DNA of 41,313 nucleotides from Solibacillus cecembensis (GCF_001439635.1 NZ_LMBZ01000029.1:402-41714); one strand, 5' to 3'; counted from the first letter of the stretch, positions 1 to 6,885 are shown. Program-made: numbers and translations. Notes: generated from the sequence alone by a model not told the origin.

Positions 1-195
1 CCCTATAATTTTATTATCTTGATTAAAGGTTGTATTATTGTTCTCTTCTAAAATAATTGGTAACTCTCCGTGTACAAGTGATGCAATGTTAGGTCCATAC
101 TGCTTGTCTAATTCAAAACCTAAAGTATTGGTATAAAATTCAATTGCTTTGTTTAAATTTGGCACGTAAATACTTATAACACAAACTTGATTCAC
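1..195 (-). CDS. VOC (glyoxalase/bleomycin-resistance) family protein, partial
   Basis: Only the N-terminal 65 residues are in the window; the gene continues off the left edge. The translation begins VNQVCVISIYVPNLNKAIEF and continues with FYTNTLGFEL, the usual first beta-alpha unit of vicinal-oxygen-chelate proteins (a strand, a helix beginning with an acidic/aromatic FY pair, then LGF). The start is GTG, because the upstream ATG is followed at once by a stop; an AGGTGGG ribosome site lies 8-15 bases before the GTG. The family includes glyoxalase I-like enzymes and drug-binding resistance proteins. The substrate cannot be predicted from this fragment, and the second half with the remaining metal ligands is missing. 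Confidence 0.8.
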   Translation of the reverse strand, partial: MNQVCVISIYVPNLNKAIEFYTNTLGFELDKQYGPNIASLVHGELPIILEENNNTTFNQDNKIIG

Positions 196-286
196 TATTT
201 CATCCCACCTATTTTTAGTATTACTGTAAATATTCTACACATGTTAGTGAGAATCCTTTTTATAAAAAAATCACTCGAGTGTCTTA

Positions 287-373
287 TTCAACTAACGGGG
301 TGATTTACTTGAAAATCGTTGAGTTGCTTATGCAGCTCTTTTTCCATATTGAACTAACGCAGCAGTTTAGTGC
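287..373 (+). repeat. Modular intergenic repeat, copy 1 (with terminator hairpin)
   Basis: The left end reads TTCAACTAACGGGG. A stem-loop (GAGTTGC, loop TTAT, GCAGCTC) followed by TTTTT lies at 321-342. The right end has a second AACTAACG and then CAGTTTAGT. This is the first of about ten copies that separate the genes of the following array. The internal hairpin with its T-run looks like a Rho-independent terminator on the + strand. Confidence 0.8.
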
Positions 374-447
374 AAAAAGGATTACAGTTGAAAATAATAG
401 AATACATAATTGAAATAGAAAAAATCAATTAAATAAGGAGAATGGAA

Positions 448-1077
448 ATGAATAAAATTATTCTGGTTCAACATTGTCAATCCGAACATCACATAAATAA
501 TATGTCTGGTGGTTGGACAGATACTCCATTAACTGATTTAGGAAAAACTCAAGCTGAAATTGTCGGAAAGTGCTTGAAAGAAAAAGTAAATAAAGATGAT
601 TTTGTTTTATATTCTTCGGATTTACTTAGAGCTAAACAAACAGCAGAGATAGTTGGAACCCATTTATATTTAGATGTCATGCAAGATAAAGGACTACGTG
701 AAATAAATACTGGTGTTGCCGCAGGAAAAACAAAGGATTGGGCAAGAGCAAATAGAAAACCCCGAATAAGAAGTGAATTTGATTTAGATTATCAGGAATT
801 TCAAGATGGTGAGAGCTGGAGAGAATTTTATAGTCGGGTTTGCTGTTGTATGGATAGGATATATGAATCAGAAAAGCATAAAAACCTGTTGATTGTCACA
901 CACGGAGGAACTTTGGGTTACATACTTGCATGGTGGTTGAAATTTGAGCCAGAAATGATAGTTAATGCATACTTTTCATCGTCAGTAGGTGGGATTACAT
1001 TTCTAAGTCAAAATAGTTTTCAGCAAAATGTTGTTAACAAATTTAATGATACATCCCATTTTGATTTATTAAGCTAA
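448..1077 (+). CDS. Histidine phosphatase superfamily protein (phosphoglycerate mutase-like)
   Basis: This is a histidine phosphatase fold protein that should transfer or hydrolyse phosphate through a phospho-histidine intermediate. The N-terminus carries QHCQSE followed by GGWTDTPLTDLGKTQA, matching the family's RHGxSE...GW.D.PLT..G..QA pattern. The second catalytic histidine is in VTHGGTLGYILAWW. The usual first RHG is QHC here, so the arginine of the phosphate pocket is missing while the nucleophilic His9 is kept. The second ATG is chosen as start because AAGGAG is seven bases before it; the first ATG, two codons upstream, almost touches that site. The stop codon lies inside the following repeat. 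The substrate is unknown; in Bacillales such single-domain proteins are annotated as phosphatases of small phosphorylated metabolites. Confidence 0.85.
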   Translation: MNKIILVQHCQSEHHINNMSGGWTDTPLTDLGKTQAEIVGKCLKEKVNKDDFVLYSSDLLRAKQTAEIVGTHLYLDVMQDKGLREINTGVAAGKTKDWARANRKPRIRSEFDLDYQEFQDGESWREFYSRVCCCMDRIYESEKHKNLLIVTHGGTLGYILAWWLKFEPEMIVNAYFSSSVGGITFLSQNSFQQNVVNKFNDTSHFDLLS

Positions 1078-1156
1078 CGGGGGCTTTAGCAGAACAAGGC
1101 TGCCTTAAGGGTAGTCTATTCTTTTTGAACTAACGAGGCAGGTTAGTTGAACAAGG
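1070..1156 (+). repeat. Modular intergenic repeat, copy 2
   Basis: The left end AAGCTAACGGGGGCTTTAG overlaps the stop codon of the histidine phosphatase gene. The middle differs from copy 1: it holds AAGGCTGCC-TTAA-GGGTAGTCT, a G-U rich hairpin, followed by ATTCTTTTT. The right end is GAACTAACGAGGCAGGTTAGTTGAA. Confidence 0.75.
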
Positions 1157-1229
1157 AGTTGGAAAACAAAGGAATTTTTAATATCTTTCTTAAACTAATA
1201 TATATGATAATTAAAAAGGGGAGAGTATA

Positions 1230-1853
1230 TTGGGTTCAAGAATAATGCACTCGATTATTGGTGAAAAAATTGCAGAAGCTTTTTCAATCGAAGACAAAAC
1301 ATCATTTTTGCTTGGAAGTGTTGCTCCAGACGCTGTTTTTTCACACGAAGAAAAAAACTTATCACATTTCTTTATAGGTGAAGTACAAGATTATTCAAGA
1401 AGTGTTGATTATAAAGGATTTTTACATAAATATGGTTCGCAAATAGAAAATCCTTATATATTGGGGTATTATGCACATTTAATTGCTGATGATATATGGT
1501 TAAGAGGTTTTAATCTTTCTTGGTTAAGGAACAGAATGGATGCTGATGAAGGATTATATAAGTTATACCATAATGATTTCCGATTACTAAATGGAAAGTT
1601 ATTAGAACACTATGGTTTTACAGATGAATTGAGAAAAACGTTTAGTTATTTTCCTACTATTTTAGATTTGGAAGAGGTTAAGTCCAAGGATGTTGAAAAA
1701 TTTGTTCCTTATGTATTAGGCGATATGAAGTACGATAAGGAAGTTTTAAATGAACAACTTAATGTTTTTACGTTTAATCAGATAATCGGTTATATAGAGA
1801 CATCAGTTGATGTTGGGTTACTGAATATAAGACCAATTATTACCAAGAGATAA
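1230..1853 (+). CDS. Zinc-dependent phospholipase C-like hydrolase
   Basis: The protein resembles the zinc-dependent phospholipase C / S1-P1 nuclease-like hydrolases of Firmicutes. Seen features are an N-terminal MHSIIGEKIA, a LGSVAPDAVFSHEEKNLSHFF segment with Asp and His residues that could bind metal, and GYYAHLIADDIWLRGF, a helix with the HxxxD pattern typical of the family. There is no signal peptide, so it is probably cytoplasmic. The start is TTG, with AGGGGAG six bases upstream; an ATG four codons later has poorer spacing. It stands alone between two repeats. The actual substrate is unknown, and many family members have no demonstrated lipase activity. Confidence 0.75.
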   Translation: MGSRIMHSIIGEKIAEAFSIEDKTSFLLGSVAPDAVFSHEEKNLSHFFIGEVQDYSRSVDYKGFLHKYGSQIENPYILGYYAHLIADDIWLRGFNLSWLRNRMDADEGLYKLYHNDFRLLNGKLLEHYGFTDELRKTFSYFPTILDLEEVKSKDVEKFVPYVLGDMKYDKEVLNEQLNVFTFNQIIGYIETSVDVGLLNIRPIITKR

Positions 1854-1854
1854 T

Positions 1855-2000
1855 CGACTAACGGAGCAGTTTAGTTGAAGAAGAAGGTTTTTTTGCGATT
1901 ATGTTGAATAAGTTAATATATGTAAATTGTTGAACAAAAGGGTGCTTTACTTCAAGTCGGAGGTGGCACTTTTATTGAACTAACCCAGCAGTTTAGTGTA
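1855..2000 (+). repeat. Modular repeat copies 3 (half) and 4
   Basis: Immediately after the hydrolase stop codon there is a right-end half copy, CGACTAACGGAGCAGTTTAG (1855-1880). A fuller copy follows from about 1930, with a degenerate left end (GAACAAAAGGGTGCTTTAC), a different middle (AAGTCGGAGGTGGCACTTTT) and the right end GAACTAACCCAGCAGTTTAG. The rest of the gap up to the next gene (2001-2377) is AT-rich. I recognise nothing in it except a short GTTAAGGAGG-like stretch near 2050 without an open frame. Confidence 0.65.
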
Positions 2001-2377
2001 TGAAGAATCAATTGGAAAAAAGGGTTTCAAAATGAGATATTTAATGTAGTTAAGGAGGCAGAGCCTTGAATGGATTTCACAAAATAATAGTGGTTATAAA
2101 GTTGAACTGTTTATAAAAAAGTCATGACGTTAATAAAAAGATGAACCAGAATTTACCACCTCTATAAAGAAGGGGTTTCGGTTTTTCTTGTGGAATAAGA
2201 ACCTATTAAATAATAATAAAGTTATACCATTAAAGGGCCATTTTCTTGAATAACACTCAATTTGTGATTTGAAGATTTATCAAATAAATTATTCAATATC
2301 TTTTTATTTTCTGAAAATTATTTATATTATTATATATCCATGGTATATTTTTTTAAATTAGTAGAGGTGGGATTATT

Positions 2378-2878
2378 ATGAAGAACAAAATGAATTATTT
2401 AATGGGACTAATATTGCTTGTGCCACTTGTCTTTGGTCTTTCAGCAGAAAATCAAGTTTCAGCGGCAAAAAATATATCAGTTGTAATCGATGGAGACCTC
2501 CAAGAATATCCTCATTCCCTTGTCATCAAAGAGGGAGAGACACTCATACCGTTCCGAGAAGCGTTTGAATTATTAGGTGCGAAGGTTACTTGGAATGGAA
2601 AAGATAAGACGCTAACTGCTAAAAAAGTAGATACTTATATTTGGGCTCAACTAGGAAATGGAAATATGGTGACTGATCAAGATAATGGCCATAGAATTCA
2701 AAGATATTATTCTGCTTATCCTCAGAGAATTGATGGAATTATAATGGTTCCTGTTAAACTTTTTGAACAATTAGGTGCAACTGTTAGTTGGAATGCTAAA
2801 AATAAAACTATTCAAATAGAATCTGCAACTAGTAGGTTCAGAGAATTTATAGGATTGGGGACAACAGCAGGAGAATAG
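2378..2878 (+). CDS. Secreted stalk-domain (copper amine oxidase N-terminal-like) protein
   Basis: An N-terminal signal peptide (MKNKMNYLMGLILLVPLVFG, likely cleaved after QVSAA) is followed by two copies of the motif that ends one 'copper amine oxidase N-terminal / stalk' domain: LIPFREAFELLGAKVTWNGKDK at about 55-75 and MVPVKLFEQLGATVSWNAKNK at about 125-146. This domain is common in secreted and cell-surface proteins of Bacillales and serves as a structural or wall-associated module, not as an oxidase. Here it stands alone with no effector domain, so a binding or accessory role in the envelope is the most that can be inferred. The ribosome site is GTAGAGGTGGG. Confidence 0.85.
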   Translation: MKNKMNYLMGLILLVPLVFGLSAENQVSAAKNISVVIDGDLQEYPHSLVIKEGETLIPFREAFELLGAKVTWNGKDKTLTAKKVDTYIWAQLGNGNMVTDQDNGHRIQRYYSAYPQRIDGIIMVPVKLFEQLGATVSWNAKNKTIQIESATSRFREFIGLGTTAGE

Positions 2879-2925
2879 TAGTCGGATGAGGTATATAAAA
2901 AATAGAGCAACTTTCTAAGGTTTGA

Positions 2926-3045
2926 GCAAATGCACTTAAAACACGAGATGGAAGATCTAGAGTCGATTTTGATATTAAAATTGGCGGTACGACAGCTAAT
3001 ATTATATATGTAACTCAAACAAGCGAACTTGTCTCTTGCAATTTA
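2926..3045 (+). pseudogene. Possible coding remnant, family not recognised
   Basis: Just after the stalk protein a frame reads ANALKTRDGRSRVDFDIKIG and then GTTANIIYVTQTSELVS. The composition looks protein-like, but there is no start codon and the frame is preceded by a TGA. A Rho-independent terminator follows directly, as expected at the end of a gene. It could be the tail of a lost gene or of a lost second half of the stalk protein. It could also be chance. Confidence 0.25.
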
Positions 3046-3048
3046 AAG

Positions 3049-3090
3049 AAAACTCCATTTCGATCAATCTTTTTTCAAAATGGAGTTTTT
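3049..3090 (+). terminator. Rho-independent terminator
   Basis: The arms AAAACTCCATTT and AAAATGGAGTTTT form a stem around a 16-base loop, and a T-run follows. It terminates transcription from the stalk-domain gene. Confidence 0.75.
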
Positions 3091-3207
3091 GCATTTGCTG
3101 TTAAATAAGGATTGAATAGCACTTTTTAATCAAACTTTATTCCAAAACATCATCTTTTTTTTAGGTATGTCTTTAATATATATAAATTAGAAATAAATGG
3201 TTATCAA

Positions 3208-3390
3208 GTTAAATGGCGATTTAGCAGGAAAAGGATGCCTTTAGGGTAGCCTTTTCTTGAAGATCATTGAGTTGCATTTGCAGCTCTTTTTTTCCTTATT
3301 GAACTAACGGAGCAGTTTAGTTGAATATTCGTTTTTCGAAATAATCATCGAAAAGCAACTGGAAAATAACAATTAGCAGTTTAGTTCAGA
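3208..3390 (+). repeat. Modular repeat copy 5 plus a half copy
   Basis: This composite copy holds both middle types in tandem. First comes AGGATGCC-TTTA-GGGTAGCCT with a T-run, as in copy 2. Then come TTGAAGATCATTGAGTTGC and GCAGCTC with seven Ts, as in copy 1, and finally the right end GAACTAACGGAGCAGTTTAG. A further right-end fragment (AGCAGTTTAGTTCAG) lies at 3373-3390. The tandem middles suggest recombination between repeat copies. Confidence 0.7.
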
Positions 3391-3414
3391 AAAGTTTTTA
3401 TATTCTGTTATAAT
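3385..3414 (+). promoter_or_regulatory. Candidate sigma-A promoter for the serine hydrolase gene
   Basis: A perfect TATAAT -10 lies at 3409-3414. The best -35 is TTCAGA at the very end of a repeat half copy, with an 18-base spacer. The -35 is weak, so the repeat end may contribute to promoter strength. The call rests on the -10 only. Confidence 0.4.
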
Positions 3415-3447
3415 CAAGAAGATTGCTTTGAAATGGAGGTTCTACCA

Positions 3448-3520
3448 ATGATGATAATCGAACAAAAATAAATAGGAATAAAGTTAGACAGAATCTATTT
3501 GTTCAAGCGAATTCCTATTT
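3448..3520 (+). promoter_or_regulatory. Leader peptide and stem-loop upstream of the serine hydrolase
   Basis: A seven-codon open frame (MMIIEQK) has a strong GGAGG site eight bases upstream. It ends at the foot of a hairpin whose arms are AAATAGGAAT (3470-3479) and ATTCCTATTT (3511-3520). The hydrolase start lies 43 bases further on. A translated leader followed by a hairpin resembles ribosome-controlled attenuation or translational induction, as in antibiotic-resistance leaders. The regulatory role is inferred. Confidence 0.35.
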
Positions 3521-3563
3521 CTTAAACAAAATAAATAATAGAGAATTATCGGGAGGAATAGCT

Positions 3564-4601
3564 ATGAACAAAAATTTACAAGAGAAGATTAAGGATATTC
3601 AAAATAAGGTTGATTTTTCAGGTTCAGTATTTGTTGAAGAAAAAAATAAGGTGTTAGCAGAACAAAACTTTGGTTATGCAAATCGTTCTGATCAAATAGA
3701 AAATAACTCTGCGACCCGTTTTGGAATAGCATCTGGATGTAAATTGTTTACTGCAATAGCGGTCTGTCAACTAGTTGAAAAGGGGGAAATTTCTTTTGAT
3801 TCTAAATTGACCGATTGTCTTGATATTGAATTAAAACACTTTGATGAAAAAGTGACTGTCCATCATTTACTGACACATACTTCGGGAATACCAGATTATT
3901 TCGATGAAGATGTAATGGATGTCTTTGAGGAACTTTGGGTTGCAAACCCTATGTATCACATAAGAAAGTTAAAAGATTTCTTACCATTGTTTCAAGATGA
4001 ATCGATGAAAGCAAAAGTAGGAGAATCATTTCACTATAATAATGCGGGTTACATTTTATTAGGATTAATTGTTGAACAGACAAGTGGACTTGAATTCTCT
4101 GACTATATTCAAGCGCACATCTTCAATAAGGCTAATATGACGAATTCTGGGTATTTTGCATTTGATTCTCTACCACCAAATACAGCATTAGGCTATATCG
4201 ATGAAACTGATGGAACTTGGAAAACAAACATCTATTCTTTACCTGTAAAAGGTGGTTCAGATGGTGGTGCCTTTGTAACTGCAAATGATATGGCTAAGCT
4301 GTGGACAGCACTTATGAATTATCAACTTTTAAATGAAACGTACACAAATAAGCTTTTATTCACTCATGCACAAGTCAATGAGAGTGGCTATTATGGTTAT
4401 GGTATTTGGATTAAGAAAACCACAGAAAACAATATTCTAAAATACCACATAATGGGTTATGATCCAGGAGTTAACTTTAATTCTGCTCATTATCCTGACC
4501 TATCCATTAATGTAGTTGTTTGTTCTAATAAGTCGGATGGTGCGTTTAATATAATGAGTGGGATAGAAGAAGAATTGGTAAAAATAAAAGGTTTAAAATA
4601 G
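3564..4601 (+). CDS. Beta-lactamase-fold serine hydrolase (class C / PBP4*-like)
   Basis: This is a serine hydrolase of the beta-lactamase / penicillin-binding-protein-like family. The catalytic SxxK motif is S57-G-C-K60 inside FGIASGCKLFTAIA. The second motif YNN is at 158-160 (FHYNNAGY). VHHLLTHTSGIPDY is the typical family segment between them, and a GGSDGGAF segment stands where the third motif (KTG-like HxG) is expected. There is no signal peptide, unlike exported PBPs, so a cytoplasmic esterase or peptidase role is more likely than cell-wall work. The ribosome site GGGAGG is well spaced. The gene is alone between repeats, with its own candidate promoter, leader peptide and terminator. 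True beta-lactamase activity cannot be inferred. Confidence 0.88.
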   Translation: MNKNLQEKIKDIQNKVDFSGSVFVEEKNKVLAEQNFGYANRSDQIENNSATRFGIASGCKLFTAIAVCQLVEKGEISFDSKLTDCLDIELKHFDEKVTVHHLLTHTSGIPDYFDEDVMDVFEELWVANPMYHIRKLKDFLPLFQDESMKAKVGESFHYNNAGYILLGLIVEQTSGLEFSDYIQAHIFNKANMTNSGYFAFDSLPPNTALGYIDETDGTWKTNIYSLPVKGGSDGGAFVTANDMAKLWTALMNYQLLNETYTNKLLFTHAQVNESGYYGYGIWIKKTTENNILKYHIMGYDPGVNFNSAHYPDLSINVVVCSNKSDGAFNIMSGIEEELVKIKGLK

Positions 4602-4612
4602 AGATGTATTAA

Positions 4613-4642
4613 AAGAACCCTATTTTCTGGGTTCTTCTTTTT
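4613..4642 (+). terminator. Rho-independent terminator after the serine hydrolase
   Basis: AAGAACCC and GGGTTCTT form an eight-pair stem around TATTTTCT, followed by CTTTTT. Confidence 0.85.
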
Positions 4643-4726
4643 AAATACCCGAAAGATTATGAAAAGATGTACTTAAAGTAACGGGTATATGCATCTCCTG
4701 GAAGGTTAGTTTGTGAAGTGTTGTAC

Positions 4727-4820
4727 TTAAACTAACGGGGGCTTTACTTGAAGATCATTGAGTTGCATAATGCAGCTCTTTTTTTCTTTATTAAACTAAC
4801 GCAGCAGTTTAGTTCAATAA
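4727..4820 (+). repeat. Modular repeat copy 6
   Basis: The left end is TTAAACTAACGGGGGCTTTA. The middle is TTGAAGATCATTGAGTTGC, then ATAAT, then GCAGCTC and a long T-run. The right end is TTAAACTAACGCAGCAGTTTAG. A degenerate fragment (AAAGTAACGGGTAT ... GGAAGGTTAGTTTG) precedes it at 4675-4717. Confidence 0.8.
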
Positions 4821-4900
4821 GCAGGTATATTTGGAAGGACGCCGAAATAGGTAACATAAGGGGATTAGATTGAATTGAAGAATATTTCTATGTGCATTTT

Positions 4901-4931
4901 TTTCATCTGTTTAAAGAATAAACAGATGAAA
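4901..4931 (+). promoter_or_regulatory. Perfect 12-bp hairpin abutting a ribosome binding site
   Basis: TTTCATCTGTTT and AAACAGATGAAA form a mismatch-free stem with a seven-base loop. The strong AAAGGAGG ribosome site begins two to three bases after the stem. No T-run follows on the + strand, so this is not a normal terminator. A role in mRNA stability or in access to the ribosome site is inferred. Confidence 0.5.
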
Positions 4932-4942
4932 CAAAGGAGGAA

Positions 4943-4966
4943 ATGACATTTCGATTATTCGATTGA
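4943..4966 (+). CDS. Seven-codon upstream open frame overlapping the lipoprotein start
   Basis: The strong AAAGGAGG site is correctly spaced for the ATG of MTFRLFD, not for the lipoprotein. The TGA of this short frame overlaps the TTG start of the lipoprotein gene in the string TTGA. This is the arrangement expected for termination-reinitiation (translational coupling). Alternatively, the short frame is the relic of an older start now out of frame by a small indel. Confidence 0.4.
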   Translation: MTFRLFD

Positions 4967-5391
4967 AGAGAATAAGTTTTCTGTTGCTTGTTTTAGTTTT
5001 ATTACTTTTAGGATGTACAGAAGAAAAGGCTAATGATGGAGATTGGAATCTAAGTCCAACATTCAATGTCGATAATCTAACTTTGCATGGAACTGAAGGG
5101 AAATTTGGTGTTATTAAAGTAAATGGAGAAAGCAATGAACCTGAGTTTCCAGTAAAACAAGGAAGACTTTATGCAGTTTATTTCTTGGATAGTCTTGAAG
5201 AACTAAATGGAAAAAAATATAAAATGACGGCTACACATAAAGAAACTGGTGAATCTGTCAAACTTCATGAAAAAAATATTGAAAAGGAACAGAATGGAGC
5301 GAAATTCGGATTTGACAAATTAGGGTTATGGAAAATTGATGTAACTATTGATGAAAAGCCTTATACAAGTTTTGTTGTGGAAGCGAAATAA
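4963..5391 (+). CDS. Lipoprotein, resembling the DUF4871 family
   Basis: The N-terminus MKRISFLLLVLVLLLLGC is a textbook lipoprotein signal with the lipobox LLGC (Cys18). The mature part contains WNLSPTFN, then an immunoglobulin-like beta-rich stretch ending GLWKIDVTIDEKPYTSFVVE. That ending recalls the small Bacillus lipoproteins of the DUF4871 type; the match is from memory and not certain. The start is TTG and has no ribosome site of its own, so it seems to depend on the overlapping short frame just upstream. It stands alone between two repeats. The function is unknown; it should be anchored on the outer face of the membrane. Confidence 0.75.
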   Translation: MKRISFLLLVLVLLLLGCTEEKANDGDWNLSPTFNVDNLTLHGTEGKFGVIKVNGESNEPEFPVKQGRLYAVYFLDSLEELNGKKYKMTATHKETGESVKLHEKNIEKEQNGAKFGFDKLGLWKIDVTIDEKPYTSFVVEAK

Positions 5392-5403
5392 GGGATTGTG
5401 TTA

Positions 5404-5491
5404 TTCAACTAACGGGGGCTTTACTTGAAGATCATTGAGTTGCTTATGCAGCTCTTTTTTCTTATTGAACTAACGGGGCAGTTTAGTTGAA
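5404..5491 (+). repeat. Modular repeat copy 7 (best preserved)
   Basis: This copy gives the cleanest view of the element. The outer inverted ends are TTCAACTAACGGGGG and CAGTTTAGTTGAA. The internal stem is GAGTTGC/GCAGCTC around TTAT, followed by TTTTTT. A second AACTAACGGGG near the right end can pair with the final TTAGTT to make a small second hairpin. Confidence 0.85.
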
Positions 5492-5629
5492 TAAGGATTT
5501 GTTATGGAACATCTGGAAAATACTGTTCATTACTTTGGAAGGAATAACATAATTATAATTGTTAATATTTGGATTTTCAGATACAATAGGGTGGCGTGAA
5601 GTGAAAAAGATAGAATAGGGGAGAATTTT

Positions 5630-6094
5630 ATGAAAAAGAGAAATTTCATCTTTATTTTTGTAACTTTAATTTCTGTTGTTGGTTTGTATCTTCTATTAGA
5701 TTTGGAAAAGGATTATAGCAAGCTTTCATTTGAAGAGTTACACGATTTGGCACAAAAAGAAGACGCAGAAGCACAAGGAATGTTAGCCTACTATTATCAA
5801 GAAGGAATAAATGTAAATATTAATTATGAAGAAAGTTTAAAATGGTATTTAGAAAGTGTTAATAATGGAAATACAACAGCTATGGTCAACTTAGGTTATC
5901 TTTATGGAAATGGAATAGGTGTAGAAAAAGATTTAACAAAAGCATTTGAATTGAATTTAAAGGCTGCTAATAGTGGAGATTCAAGTGGGATGTTTAACGT
6001 AGGCAAGAAATATGAGATGGGTATTGGGATAGCTAAAGATACTTCGAAAGCTAATTATTGGCTGGAGAAATCCGAATCATCAAAGGGGATATAA
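5630..6094 (+). CDS. Membrane-anchored Sel1-repeat protein
   Basis: An N-terminal hydrophobic helix (residues 5-24, FIFIFVTLISVVGLYLLL) anchors the protein. The rest is about three Sel1-like repeats (SLR, a TPR relative), recognisable by AEAQGMLAYYYQEG, TAMVNLGYLYGNGIGVEKDL and SGMFNVGKKYEMGIGIAKD with the A..W...A...G spacing. Such repeats make solenoids for protein-protein contact. At 154 residues it is a small, single-purpose scaffold with no enzymatic domain. The ribosome site AGGGGAG is well placed. It lies alone between two repeat copies, and no partner can be named. Confidence 0.85.
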   Translation: MKKRNFIFIFVTLISVVGLYLLLDLEKDYSKLSFEELHDLAQKEDAEAQGMLAYYYQEGINVNINYEESLKWYLESVNNGNTTAMVNLGYLYGNGIGVEKDLTKAFELNLKAANSGDSSGMFNVGKKYEMGIGIAKDTSKANYWLEKSESSKGI

Positions 6095-6136
6095 TATAAT
6101 AGTCCTGTTGGTAATTCGGAACGTGCTTCTTTCTTG

Positions 6137-6226
6137 TTCAACTAACGGGGGCTTTACTTGAAGATCATTGAGCTGCATAATGCAGCTCTTTTTTCTTTAT
6201 TAAACTAACGGGGCAGTTTAGTGCAA
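6137..6226 (+). repeat. Modular repeat copy 8
   Basis: The left end is TTCAACTAACGGGGGCTTTA. The middle hairpin is GAGCTGC-ATAAT-GCAGCTC (here fully Watson-Crick) with TTTTTT. The right end is TTAAACTAACGGGGCAGTTTAG. The GTG in its last bases is in frame with the next gene but is not its likely start. Confidence 0.8.
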
Positions 6227-6262
6227 GATGAAATCAATTACAGTATAAAAAAGGTGGTCATT

Positions 6263-6760
6263 ATGATACTGAACAGTAAAAGAATTTTTTATATGCTTTT
6301 TTTATTACTTGTTGTTTTACTTTCGGGATGTAATGGTAATGAGAAGGCAGTTAGTAAATACTATTTATCATTAGTGGGAGAAAGTCAGAATTGGAACTTA
6401 ACTGGATACGAAGTTGTGATAACACCCGAAAGTTTTAAAGCAGGTAATGGAACTTTACATATGAAAAATGGAAATAAATCTATTGTCGACTCTTTTTATT
6501 TCGAAACACACGTAGTTATTAACGATAATGATGTAGTATTGCATACTGGTGCGGTAACTGGTGCTGGAATTGATATTGCAGAGGAGTCAACTGGCGCAAT
6601 TGAAGGTGGGACATATCTGAACGAAGATGGAACCCCTATTACATTAAACGAAATAAATAATATTTACATGATTGTTGAATGGTGGAGTAAGAGTGAAAGT
6701 GCTAAAGAAAGAATTGATTTATACATCAAACCTAACAAAGAACAATCCTTCTTCAACTAA
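6263..6760 (+). CDS. Lipoprotein of unknown family
   Basis: The start is the ATG with AAGGTGG five bases upstream; a longer frame beginning inside the preceding repeat lacks a ribosome site. The N-terminus MILNSKRIFYMLFLLLVVLL ends in the lipobox LLSGC (Cys23). The mature domain of about 140 residues is beta-rich (YEVVITPESFKAGNGTLHMK; VNDNDVVLHTGAVTG-like stretches) with a closing WWSKSESAKERIDLYI strand. I do not recognise the family. The stop codon lies within the first bases of the next repeat, so the gene end and the repeat overlap. Confidence 0.7.
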   Translation: MILNSKRIFYMLFLLLVVLLSGCNGNEKAVSKYYLSLVGESQNWNLTGYEVVITPESFKAGNGTLHMKNGNKSIVDSFYFETHVVINDNDVVLHTGAVTGAGIDIAEESTGAIEGGTYLNEDGTPITLNEINNIYMIVEWWSKSESAKERIDLYIKPNKEQSFFN

Positions 6761-6778
6761 CGGGGGCTTTAATTGAAG
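6752..6778 (+). repeat. Modular repeat copy 9, left half only
   Basis: TTCAACTAACGGGGGCTTTA followed by ATTGAAG. The middle and right end are missing. It supplies the stop codon of the preceding lipoprotein gene and marks the right edge of the array. Confidence 0.7.
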
Positions 6779-6830
6779 ATTCGCAACCAGAAATAATCAA
6801 TCTTTATTATAAAAAACAAACTAGATAAAT

Positions 6831-6885
6831 AAAGAACCAACTGTTTTGATCAAACTTTGTTTCAAAACAATTGGTTTCTTTCTGT
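6831..6885. terminator. Bidirectional terminator
   Basis: The arms AAAGAACCAACTGTTTTGA and TCAAAACAATTGGTTTCTTT pair with one mismatch. T-rich flanks lie on both sides. It serves the lipoprotein array on the + strand and the convergent hydrolase/YdeI unit on the - strand. Confidence 0.75.

Noticed and set aside
2140..2190. Possible terminator in the gap before the stalk-domain gene
   Set aside because: The AAGGGG/TTTCGGTTTTT stretch looked promising, but I could not find two arms that pair well.
287..5491. Repeats considered as a CRISPR array
   Set aside because: The copies are 85-120 bases, irregularly spaced and separated by whole genes; there are no cas genes.
6221..6262. Upstream GTG start for the second array lipoprotein
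   Set aside because: It lies inside the right end of a repeat and has no ribosome site; the later ATG has a good site and a complete lipoprotein signal.
287..6778. Interpretation of the modular repeats as true integron attC sites
   Set aside because: The ends do not match the RYYYAAC/GTTRRRY core sites, the element holds a terminator hairpin, and no tyrosine recombinase is in the window. Only the layout is similar.
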